Source: Pseudofabraea citricarpa (lineage: Eukaryota > Ascomycota > Leotiomycetes > Helotiales > Dermateaceae). Taken from it: 64,000 nt of DNA. Of the stretch, positions 10,971-20,698 are shown one piece after another; positions within the stretch are counted from its first letter, which is position 1, and each line of letters begins with the position of its first letter. Under the pieces are notes generated by a model. The model had not been told where the DNA came from. It did no database searches and saw nothing but the letters and a program-made list of their open reading frames with translations. Location of the stretch: assembly GCA_029641185.1 (NCBI GenBank), contig JAPWGK010000019.1, positions 310,001 through 374,000 on the forward strand, read 5' to 3'. The position numbers and the translations under genes were made by a program.

Positions 10971-13900
10971 ATGGGGGCGTCCCCAGAAGAAGAAGAAGAA
11001 CAAGAAAGAGGCCAGGTGCAAGTGCAAGTGCTCGACCTCGACCTCGACCTCGACCTCGACAAGAGCCACCAGAGTCAAAGCCATTGTTCTCTCAGCCATG
11101 AACATCGACAGAAGAACAGTCCTTCGAAGTTACCCAGCTTCCGCTTCTCTGACGCTCACCTCCGTCTAAAAGATTACCTGCTATCAACCACTACTACCAA
11201 CACCAACTTGACGCCGCCGCTTGACAACAGGGTCAACCCGCCAGCGGAAGTCTCGACGGCGCCCACAACCACTACCACTACTACCACTACCATCAAGGAA
11301 AATAGCAACAGCAGCAACAACCCTCAACCTCCACCTCCACCTCCACCACAACAACAACCCCACGACAACCATCACCAATTCCAACTCCAACACCAACACC
11401 CACACCACCCCCTTCAACCTCAATCCCCTCAATCCCTTCGTCGCCCCAAAGCCTACTCCATCTCGTCCTCCGCCGCTCCTCTTCAAACACCTCTCAGCCC
11501 CTCTTCCGACCGACCGCGCACCTCGCCCATCGTACGAAGCGAACAAGCTGCTCCTTGCTCTGCATTCCAGCCGAAACCCACGCAGACCAGGAAGCCCACG
11601 TCTGCTTCAACACGGTCGCGGAATGGTACAAGTATAAATCAATCACGTCCTCCACTCACAATGGCTACGCAACGTTATTCGAAGGAGCATACCCGCACAC
11701 CCTCCGCGAGCAACCCTACCACGGATGCTTGGGTTGCGGACCAGCAGACCATTTCCTTGCCTTCGCCTCCCGTCGACCCCATCACCACCACGACCCTCCA
11801 GTCCTCTTCCTCCAGCTCGCTCACGGTCGATGATCGCAGATTCTCACGCCCCAAGATCTCACCTATCCGCCAATTCAAACCCTCCCGCCGGAGCACCGAG
11901 ATGACACAAAACCGCTCGGTGGACCAAGATAACGACGTCACCCTGCGCGCACTAGAAGGCTTCTCAGACCGATCAGTGAGGAATTCGGAGCACGATGAGC
12001 AGAACAGCGACGATTCCGATCTATTTTTGAAGATGGCAAGAGAGGAGGAATTAGCCCGCCAACATGAGGAGGCTCAGGACGGCGGCTTTCCGACCCGCTC
12101 GAACAGCAGAAGAGTAAGCACACACAGTTCCCCCTTGCGTTACGATAATTCCCAGTTTTCTTCCCCTATTTCATGTTACATTTGCATGAAATTCTTAAGC
12201 TTAAAAGTCTCCGATTCCAATCGTGGTTCTGGTGCAGATAGCTAAGCTGACCGGTTTGGTTATTAGTCCCGAATCAGTTTTACTGCCCAACGCCAATCGA
12301 TGCCACCCTCGTCTTCGTCCTATCAAGTACTACCACGGGCTCGACGTGGCTCAGACCATGAGAGCACGGTTGGTTCTCGAATGGATGGACAAGAGAGAAT
12401 GGCACAGGCTCTGACCTATCGACCCTCCCAAAGGGATAGACCGACGGCTCTAGACGATATCAATAGATCGCGATACTATGGCACCAATACGCGGTCGACG
12501 CCCACCACACCGAGGGGACCAGCAACTCGGGATCCTCGAGATATTTCCCCTGAATCCCAGGTTCCCTACGCCGGACGACGGCCTTCCATTCCTGATCAAA
12601 CTTCAGCTATTACACGTAACTCCTACAGACAATCAAATCTTTCCTATTCAACTCCACGCACCTATAATTCTTCACCCCTCGTCTCCCGCTCAATGGACGT
12701 CAACGATTCTCCAGAGGCTCCCCGCGCAGCGGAAGGTACTGAGTCGACAACTTCAACCACCGCGCCATCAACCGTTTGGGATGAATTGGAGGATCTCAAG
12801 TCTCGGATTCACAGGCTAGAATTGACTGGCAAGTTACCTCCCACGTCCGGGGCCGCTATTTCTCACGCTTCTGGCGAACGTCCTCCAACGGCAACGACAA
12901 CCGTCACTACCATGTCATCATCACCTAAACGTGGCAGAGGCAATAGCATTTCGCCCGCCGAATCTGCTGCTAATGGTTCTTCTGCAGGTGAAACACATCC
13001 CTTACTACAAGCAGCACTTGCAAAATCAAAACCTCTACTTTCTACGGACATTTACAGCGCTCTTGAAGCTGCTACCCTAGATGCTCTTTCTATAGCCTCC
13101 ATGATGGGAACTTCGGGTCAACCAGGACCTATATCCAGCTCTCAATCCACTATTGGAGGGCCATCTTCGGTATCAGATCGACAAGTTCGAAGAAAAGCCG
13201 ATAGCATGTGCCGCAGTCTCACTGAGCTCTGTTTAGCACTATCGGAAGTCAAGAATGAGCCCGTTGCACAATCAAATACCCAAATCGCGTTGCGGCCTGA
13301 ACCAATTGATACTGACGTTCGAGAATCCATTGAAGTCAGCCCTGCACCCCAGAGACAGCCGGTGGCTAACGAGGTCACGCGAATAAAGAGTTCACCAAGG
13401 GCTCTTAGTCGTCTCGAGGCAAGAAGAAGCAGTTTGCTAGCAACTAGCGCCTTGCCCAGTCCGCGGTATTCGCCTTCAGAAGCTGGTACTCCTACACAAT
13501 CGTCGATGGCTGGACGTAGGACATCATTGTTCTTACGACCACGACGAACAAACACGGAAGAGCCGGAAGAAGAGGAGGAATCAAGATTCCGAGCTCCTTC
13601 CAGAGCAACAACCGAAATTGGCCGCATGAGAAATATTCCCAGAGAATACACTTCGCAACAAGCCATGCCGGATACGCGACCACCAGTTGTTCAGTCTTCC
13701 TTACCCATAAGAAGACACTACGCTTCATCTAGCATGCCTGCTACAGGCGTGCCACAGTCACCCGCAACAACGAACCTCCCCCCTCGGCGATTCTTGGACA
13801 GGTCAACCCCAGAGAGGGATAATGGCAGCGTCATTTCGAGATTGGCTGATGATCGCAGTCAAAGAAAATCCTCAATCGGAGGTAGCTTTGGTTTAAGTAG

Positions 13901-13982
13901 AGTTGATACCCTGAACAACAATCGAAGATCGAGGCAGAGCTCTGTTGAGCCAGCAGCGGGACAGGCTGGCGGGTATCAGTAA
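10971..13982 (+). CDS. Conserved disordered fungal protein, Ser/Thr/Pro-rich
   Basis: The exons are 10971-12113 and 12267-13982. The 153-nt intron (GTAAGC donor, TATTAG acceptor) keeps the frame at phase 0 and gives 952 aa. A second well-placed ATG (CACAATGGC) at 11661 would give 722 aa. The first 230 residues are extremely low in complexity, with an LD repeat encoded by CTCGAC units, poly-Thr and Pro/Gln/His runs, yet they contain KLPSFRFSDAHL, which looks like a real fungal motif. The only ordered-looking parts are a short coiled coil (WDELEDLKSRIHRLELTGKLP) and a helical block around HPLLQAALAKSKPLLSTDIY through SMCRSLTELCLALSE. Similar mould proteins are often labelled LPXTG-motif proteins, which is misleading because there is no sortase-type C-terminus. 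The function is unknown. Basic and SP/TP-rich segments suggest a phosphorylated cytoplasmic or cell-tip scaffold, but that is speculation. Confidence 0.72.
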
Positions 13983-15666
13983 TGTCAAATGATACCCCGG
14001 GATCTGTACAACACATACTACGGAGTATAAGGATAATATTGGGTTTGTGAATATGGGAGCGCATTGAGAGAAGGCGTCAGATCGAAGAACTTTCTGCCCA
14101 GTCGGAAAAGAGAGAGCTCAGGAGAAACAAGATACCCACGAAGATGGCACATGATGGCATGATGCCTCGGTCCACGAAAACATAAGCATGTGCTATATGG
14201 CTCCGTTATTGATGATTCTTGTACTACCACCACCTGTTGTGTAGGAAGAAAATTGGCACTAAATCAGCATTATTTTCTTGTAAGATTATTCGGGTTTTGG
14301 TGCTGTTTCTTTTCATTCTATCATAAGGGTGTTTTGGGGGGAAAATCAAAGCGAGGTCCGACGAAGATAAAAAATGGATGGGAAATTTCTTTTTCTTTTT
14401 CTTCTCTTTCCATGGACTCAGCTCAAGATTGTCCCTCACTACTTTTATTCTACTTCTAGATACCTTACGAATTATTTACTTTGTGCTGTACATATCATAC
14501 CTGATCCTTTTCCTTTGTTTCATCATCCAGTGTACACATTAGGTACGTAGGTATATAAATAATGCCAGTGGGCGATTGAGAACCTCTGAATATTATCACT
14601 CAGGATATATACCTTATGCCTCGACTGGCGAGTATAGTATGGCTGGAAGCTTTGGTCTTGAGACAGGTAGGTAGATAGACACACTGAACTATTTTTCCTC
14701 CTTGGTTGATTCGTTGAAATAACCTTCACCCTCGGCCGCTGCTCCCTCCAGCCCGCCCAAGCTCTTTCTTTCTCTCATACTAAGCCGGCTGGGAAGCATC
14801 CATTCCCGGAACGGGATTTTCTTTCTGGGCGCGGGCGCGGTTCTTTACAGAGTATAAAGTGCTTATATCATGTTTATCGTTATCCATGTCCTCTGGTAGC
14901 AGATGACGTATACTTGACCTGAGAATAGAGTCATGTACTGAGGGGAGGTAGGAAATGGGGGGAGTCTGGATAGCTTATTCATGTGGTGAGTCTCTGTTGA
15001 CTGGTATGTTAGATTGTTGTTTGATGCTGATGGTATGATTCGTACTACCTACCTAGCTAGCTAACCCTATTGGCCTCAGTTTAGAATTCAAACCAGTATA
15101 GTTCATGCCTTTAGTCTTTTTCTCCTCCCTTCAAATGCTGCTAGGGATTTAAATATACGTACGCACCTCGCAGGTAAAGTTGGCTGGTTAGGGGCCCGAG
15201 AGAAAAAGAAGGAAATGGAAAATAGGAAAGAAGAGACAGGTTTGCTCTATTGGTCTTTCTGTTGCTAGTGACAAAGTGACTACCTCGAAGTATTCTTTGT
15301 TCCTGCTTCCCCGGGTGACTCTACCTATTCGCACTTGCAGTCGCAGCCATCCAATCAGCCAGCTCCATCGCACCTGCGAAGTAAAGAAAAGGGTTAAGCG
15401 AAAGCTTCCCTCCACATCCATGCACGGGTATGAATGTCATGTCCCGCTCCTCTTACTACCTCACTCTCACATACAAGAGAAAGAAATATACTGCGAGAGA
15501 GAGAAAGAGAGTAAAAAGGGGAATGTTGAAAAAAGTCACGACACCCATCAGAACCCTCACCTCTTCACCACTCAGTCCAATCGCCATCACAAGACATCCA
15601 CATCCCCATCCACATCTACAAGTACAACCGCTCTCTCCCATTCACCCCCGGTCAGCTGCACAAAAC
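13983..15666. other. Intergenic region and long 5' leader of tpt1
   Basis: No gene is supportable here. The first few hundred bases are probably 3' UTR of the upstream gene. The interval contains T-rich and TAGGTA-like tracts and a purine-rich AGAAAGAAATA...GAGAGAGAGAAAGAGAG stretch just upstream of the next start codon. Confidence 0.55.
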
Positions 15667-17091
15667 ATGAGCATGGCTACGCTCGCGGCAGATATCGAAG
15701 ACCGGCTCGAGCTAGCATCGGGTTCAGGTTCTGCTTCTGCATCGCGACCGAAGAAGGGAGCGAGGAAGGAGAGAGGAGGACCGCCCGGCACGGAGAATCG
15801 AGAGGTTGCCGTCTCGAAGGCGCTGTCCAAGCTGCTGCGGCACGCGGCTGGGGATGCCGGTTTGGCTCTTGATGAGGAGGGCTTTGCGAGGCTGGATCAG
15901 GTTGTGAGTTTTTTTTTTTCCTTTTTTTCTCTTCTTCTTCTTCTCCTTGTTTTACTTTTGACACTTTTGTTTTCTTTCTGCATTTGCTTTTGCTTTTGCT
16001 CTTGCTCCTGCGTCTGCGTCTGTTTGTTTTCTTTTTGCGTTTGCTTTCCGAGATGCGTTTGCGATGGTCCGAGATTCTTCGTTTCGGTTTTCTTTTGTTT
16101 TTGTTTTTTCCTTTTTCTTCTTGCTTGGATCTTCAGGTCGGGCTCAGGTATCACATTTGAGAAGTCTCGGAGCTTGAGTTTTTACCTGTCCTTTCATCTA
16201 CCTATCCCCCCTGGCTGCTGGAGAGATGTAGAGAGAGAGACGACAATCAGCCACGTGATGGAACATCCACCTTGAAGTTGATGTAAACTGACAAGAACGG
16301 AATAGATGCAATGGCCACGTCTAAAGTCATTAAAGATCACATTTGAAGACATCCAAGTGGCCGTCTCCGACAACGCGAAGCAGAGATTTTCCATGAGGCC
16401 GAAGGCCAGACTGGCGGCGGCGGCGGAGGGAGACGAACAAGCCCCATCGCTCGACTCAACGAATCCGGCCGACTGGCTGATCCGCGCAAACCAAGGGCAC
16501 AGCATCAAGACGATATCGTCCGAGGCCCTGCTGACGCCCATAACGCTGGCAGGGAACAACGTCCCCGAGACGGTGGTGCACGGGACGTACTTCGCCTTCT
16601 ACGAAGCCATCGTGCAGAGCGGCGGCCTGAAGAACATGACTCGCAACCACATCCATTTCTCGACGGGCATCCCGGGCGAGGACGCCGCCGTCAAGAGCGG
16701 CATGCGGAATGATGCTGAGCTCCTCATCTATGTCGATATCCAGAAGTGCCTGGCGGAGGCTGAGGCCATCAGATGGTGGATTAGCGAGAACGGCGTCGTG
16801 TTGACGGAGGGCGATGACCGGGGCTTGCTACCGACGAAGTACTGGAAGAAGGTCGTTGGTAGGAAGAACGAATTTGGCACGCTTTGGCTAGATGGCGAGC
16901 GTATGGCCGAGTTGCCGGAGGAGTTTAGGAATAGGAGACCGCCCATGGGGAAGGGGAGAGGTGGTGGGAGAGGCGGCGCTGGCAGGGGAAGAGGACGAGG
17001 AAGGGGGCGAGGAAGAGGTAGCAGAGATGTTGGCAGTGCTCACAGTCGGGAAGACACTCAGGGTGAGAGTGATCAACCACAGGTACCTTAG
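15667..17091 (+). CDS. tpt1: tRNA 2'-phosphotransferase (Tpt1/KptA family)
   Basis: The exons are 15667-15903 and 16306-17091 (340 aa). The enzyme transfers the splice-junction 2'-phosphate of ligated tRNA to NAD+, completing tRNA splicing. Family motifs appear in order: SKALSKLLRHAAGDAGL (about residues 46-62), LIRANQGHSI, VVHGTYFAFYEAIVQSGGL, NHIHFS and GMRNDAELLIYVD, covering the Arg-His-Arg-Arg catalytic set. The intron is 402 nt with a GTGAGT donor and an AATAG acceptor. This is unusually long for this genome, and its 5' half is strongly pyrimidine-rich. Joining gives the expected LDQVMQWPRLKSLKITFEDI. The last 50 residues form an RG/RGG-rich tail, likely RNA-binding, which short bacterial KptA proteins lack. 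The gene is convergent with the dsRBD-protein gene, with 233 bp between stop codons. Confidence 0.92.
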
Positions 17092-17324
17092 CTACTTGAC
17101 AGTAGAAGTTATCGTGTTTTCTGATGCCTTGTATTCTAAAACGTGATCATAATATTCATCTAAGTTATCCTTGTGTACATGCCAAGCCTCTCCGGACTAT
17201 AATGTACAAGCCTTCATGCTTGAAAGAGCCTCCTCCCACGCAATGCCAAATCCATTATGCACGCATTTCCAAGGCGAAATTCGAAACCAAACAGCAGGCA
17301 ATAACATCAGACGTGTACGTACCA

Positions 17325-18799
17325 TCAAGCCTGTCTGATCTTCGAGGCCTTCTCCAGCCCCTGCTGCTGCTGCTCTCTTTTCCTCTTTCCTAGAGCATCC
17401 TCCGTAATGGTAATACCCTCACTCATCAACCGTCTCTGGTTCTCGATCCTGATAAGATGCTCCAGAACCACCTCCGCACAGCGCTCCTTGGCATTCTTCT
17501 TCCCGTACACGCCCTTGATCTCGCCGATCTTACCAGGCAGTCTCGGGTCGCCATCAAAATGCGCATAGCCGTTATAGAGCGGCAGGTCCTCTGTCTCGGG
17601 TGCTTTATCAATTACGTACGTGGGCACACGGAAACCGAGCGCCAGGCAGAGATCCGGGACGCGCGTGGCAGCGGGAGCTCTAACGGCTGTAGATATTGAA
17701 TAGGGCAACGTCGGTGTCGTTGCCGTGGTAGGTGTTGGGGGCTTTGGCGGGAGCGAGGCTGGCCTCGGGAGTGGTGAGGGGAGAGATGACGGTCGGCGAG
17801 GAGATACGGGCAATGAACTCTCTGTTGATGGGTTGCGTTGTCGCTGTCGCTGAGCGTCTCGAAGAAAACTTAAGATCTTCTCGGCGCACACTTCCTTGGC
17901 TTGCTTTCTACCTAAAATCCCTTCAAATTTGCCGATGGGTCCATCGATCCAAGATACACCTTCAAAGACCGCATGGCCATTGTAGATGTTCTCGGTATCA
18001 CCTGCCTTCTCCAACTTGTACGATGGCAATATGATACCCAGCTTGTGGCATAGATCAGGAACCTGAGCTGCTGCTGATACGGGTGATGCTAGTGAAGTAG
18101 TAGGGGTACCAGGTTGCTTAGACTTGCCTGTAGGAAAACGTATACTTCCATCTTTTGGCATGAAGCCGTTACCTATTAACCAGTCGATGGCTTTCTTCGC
18201 CGCCCATTTCTTGGCATCCTTCTTGGTCGTGAAGCTGATGGTGTTGCTACCACCAAAGGATTGCAAACTCTCGCTGATTTTTACAGCACACCGGAATCTG
18301 GTTCCTACTGCAAGGTTGGTGATGGTGGTTTCTTCATAGACCAAGCCATTGTCCTTCGGATGTGCAGCTCGGTATTCTGGAATGGCGAGTTAGTCATCCG
18401 AACTCTATGGAAGTGCCGTAGAACAAAGAACAATGGCATTCTCAGAGAGGAACCGAAGAAGAGATAAAAGTAAATACCTGTCAGCTTGCCAATCCAGTTC
18501 AGCTTCTCTCCCATCTCCTCTTTCGCTACTGCCTCAGCGGCACGTGCTGCCACGAGCTCTCCATCATTACCCTTTCTAACTGGCCGTTTTGTCTGGCTCA
18601 GCGCAAGGTTTTGCTCGCCTGCTAGTTGCGCATCGAGCTTCTCTTGCTCTTCCCACTGCTGGATGCCTTCATCAACGCTGATGAAGTTTGTGCGCGCCGG
18701 GAGTTGGATCTGGTTGGCAGTCGCTGGCGGAGATGGAGGTGTCACTGCGTCTTCCTTGTTCTGGACGGGGATGAGGTTTGGTTGCACGTTCTCGTCCAT
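17325..18799 (-). CDS. Multi-domain dsRNA-binding-like protein
   Basis: The exons (minus strand) are 18799-18478 and 18376-17325 (457 aa). The 101-nt intron (GTATTT donor, TTCCAG acceptor) rejoins LTEYRAAHPKDNG within a domain. Residues about 100-180 have the double-stranded RNA-binding domain pattern: LNWIGKL, an internal FRCAVKI strand, GGSNTISFTTKKDAKKWAA and a final AIDWLI helix. Two further units (about 215-285 and 340-415) share PDLCxxLGxxxPxY, NGxAxF, a G-rich I/KG step, GRKQAKE or GKKNAKE, and a CAE-hydrophobic helix. They look like divergent dsRBD folds and clearly duplicate each other. A disordered N-terminus and a basic C-terminus flank them. No catalytic domain (Dicer, ADAR or helicase) is visible. 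The role is unknown; RNA silencing, RNA transport and dsRNA sensing are possibilities. Identity of domain 1 is fairly sure, that of domains 2 and 3 is inferred. Confidence 0.82.
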
Positions 18800-19174
18800 G
18801 ATCTTGACTGTCGAACAGGAAAAAAACTTGCCAAAAGACGAGAACTTCCTGGCGGGCTGCGGTTATTGTCTCATTCCAAAAAAGATCTGACGTATGTGTT
18901 GACAGGGCGAATTTGGCGTCTTCTGTTTGTTCAGGTTGCTGGCTATGAGGACGCTCGCTTTGGCAGGGATTTCCTGCCTATTCGGGCCATATCACGTGAT
19001 ATGATGTCCATTGACAGCCATGCAATTCAGCCTATAAGCTTAGTGGATGGTAATCATGGCAGAATCCCTTTTTGATTATGTGTCATTCCAGTTCTACCAC
19101 AGGGAGTCTTCCATACAATGGGTATCATAATCGTCCTGTAACGCCAATCTATGCTTGAGAGAAAATATACATCA
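18800..19174. other. Short intergenic region
   Basis: It separates the start of the dsRBD-protein gene from the stop of efg1, which lies on the same strand, and so should hold the promoter of the former and the 3' UTR of the latter. No gene was seen. Confidence 0.55.
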
Positions 19175-20131
19175 TCATTCCTCAAAGAATCCTCCATCAC
19201 TATCTCCGTCTGCTTCGTCCCTCTTTGCTCCAAGCTCTGCACCAAATGCTTGGTTTCTTGCAAAAGCCATAGACTTGTTTTTTGTACTGCCTTTTTCGCT
19301 AACGCCTCTCTGGTTCCGCTGAGCTCTTCTCTGTCTTCGATTGAGACCAGTTGTATCCATGGGTATTTCCACCTCTGGTTTTGGTTGTGGTTTAGGTTTG
19401 GGCTGAAGCTTGACTTTTGTAGCCTTTTTATCCCCTTGCTTAGACACTAGTGCTGGAACTGTCGCAACCCTATTCCGTAATCTAGTCAGAGTTCCCTCCT
19501 CCATGCATTTTTCTACCTCCAACCACATTGCTGGTTTCGGTCTGGCTGCACCCTCTTCTTCCTCGCCCGTCTTTGGTGGGTAAAGACTGATATATAACTC
19601 GCTCAGAGGTGAGAATTGTGTATAATTGAGGTCGACTTCAGCAATATGCATCTCCTTTTTCAGTGCCTCTACCTCTTCAGTTGATTCAGTTTCCAGCAAG
19701 CGTTTTCGAAGTTTCTTTAGCTGTCTCGTAGCTTTTTGTCGCTCTGAAAACCTTGTTAGCAATAATTCAACTGAACCACCGTGCCAAAACTCACCAAAGA
19801 ACCGGACCATGTGGTATTTCTTGATCATCTTCTGTCTGATCTTCTCAGCATCGGCAGCAGCCAATTCCTGCTGGTAGGCTGCTAAAGCTCTCTCATCCTC
19901 AATCCGCACAGTAGCTGGTAGATCTTCTGATCTCTCCAGTCGTCTCGTAACATCGCGTATGCGTTTCTTAATTGCATTGACACTCGAGGCGTGTGCTTGC
20001 TTCTTGTAGGTCGCAGGCTCGGATTTGCGTGGTTTCTTGGCTGGCTTTGGGTTGCCAAATACTTGTTGTTGGCGAGAGGAGTGGACTACCTCTTCGCTGT
20101 CTGAATCGGGTTGCTTTCTTTTTGAAGACAT
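19175..20131 (-). CDS. efg1: rRNA-processing protein EFG1
   Basis: The exons (minus strand) are 20131-19795 and 19743-19175 (301 aa). Efg1 is a nucleolar factor needed for 18S rRNA maturation in early 40S assembly. The diagnostic block VNAIKKRIRDVTRRLER, LPATVRIEDERALAAYQQEL and KMIKKYHMVRFFERQKATRQL is present, followed by a charged coiled coil and a basic C-terminal tail typical of nucleolar proteins. The 51-nt intron is inferred because reading through inserts 17 residues (GEFWHGG...LLTRFS) into the otherwise conserved VRFF-ERQKATR step. It has GTGAGT, GCTAAC and TTTTCAG signals. I chose the Met of MSSKRKQPDS; an upstream in-frame Met at 20182 is less likely. It is divergent from sea4, with 567 bp between start codons. 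Confidence 0.9.
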   Translation of the reverse strand: MSSKRKQPDSDSEEVVHSSRQQQVFGNPKPAKKPRKSEPATYKKQAHASSVNAIKKRIRDVTRRLERSEDLPATVRIEDERALAAYQQELAAADAEKIRQKMIKKYHMVRFFGEFWHGGSVELLLTRFSERQKATRQLKKLRKRLLETESTEEVEALKKEMHIAEVDLNYTQFSPLSELYISLYPPKTGEEEEGAARPKPAMWLEVEKCMEEGTLTRLRNRVATVPALVSKQGDKKATKVKLQPKPKPQPKPEVEIPMDTTGLNRRQRRAQRNQRGVSEKGSTKNKSMAFARNQAFGAELGAKRDEADGDSDGGFFEE

Positions 20132-20698
20132 ATTTATGAAGTTGGTTTGAAAAAGGTGCCGAACTTCAAGCACTGAAGTCAAAAAATTGAGCCTCGCGGG
20201 GACTTTTCCATGGCTGGCAAGTGCAAGGTCCGAAGATATTCCAGCATGCTAACCCGTATAGGTAAGAACCTTAGCTGTGATATCATGTGACTTATGGATC
20301 CATGACCTCTCTCTCGATCCCCATCGTGTATTGTTTATCAATATACCTTCAAGAACGACAAGACTTCTGCAAATCGATGTGGCGGAGAGCTTCTGAATCT
20401 GACCGCCTGATGTGAAGTCGGCGTGGCCAAAGGTGTGAAGGAGTGACACGTTCAATCCAGCTACAGAGACAGATATCACGAGCTTCGACAGTTGGCCTTC
20501 AGAGTTCTACCACCTATACCCTTAATTGATCACTACACACTCGTTGGCCATGAAACTTCTCGGAATAAAGATTTATTCAGCTCGGTCATATCATTCCCTC
20601 ATTTGGCAATAACTGCGGAAATTCAAAACGGTTGAGGCCACGGACGTTGAATTGATATACACTGGATATCATCATAAGTCTTGTAGGTTTTAAACAAG
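20132..20698. promoter_or_regulatory. Divergent promoter region efg1/sea4
   Basis: 567 bp between the start codons of two divergently transcribed genes. It contains no gene and must carry both promoters. No specific operator was recognised. Confidence 0.5.

Noticed and set aside
10971..13982. LPXTG cell-wall anchored protein
   Set aside because: Similar mould proteins carry this label, but there is no signal peptide, no C-terminal hydrophobic anchor with a basic tail, and sortases are bacterial.
20132..20182. Upstream Met of efg1 (MTSVLEVRHLF...)
   Set aside because: The conserved family N-terminus is the lysine-rich MSSKRK, as expected for a nucleolar protein; the 17 extra residues look like leader sequence.
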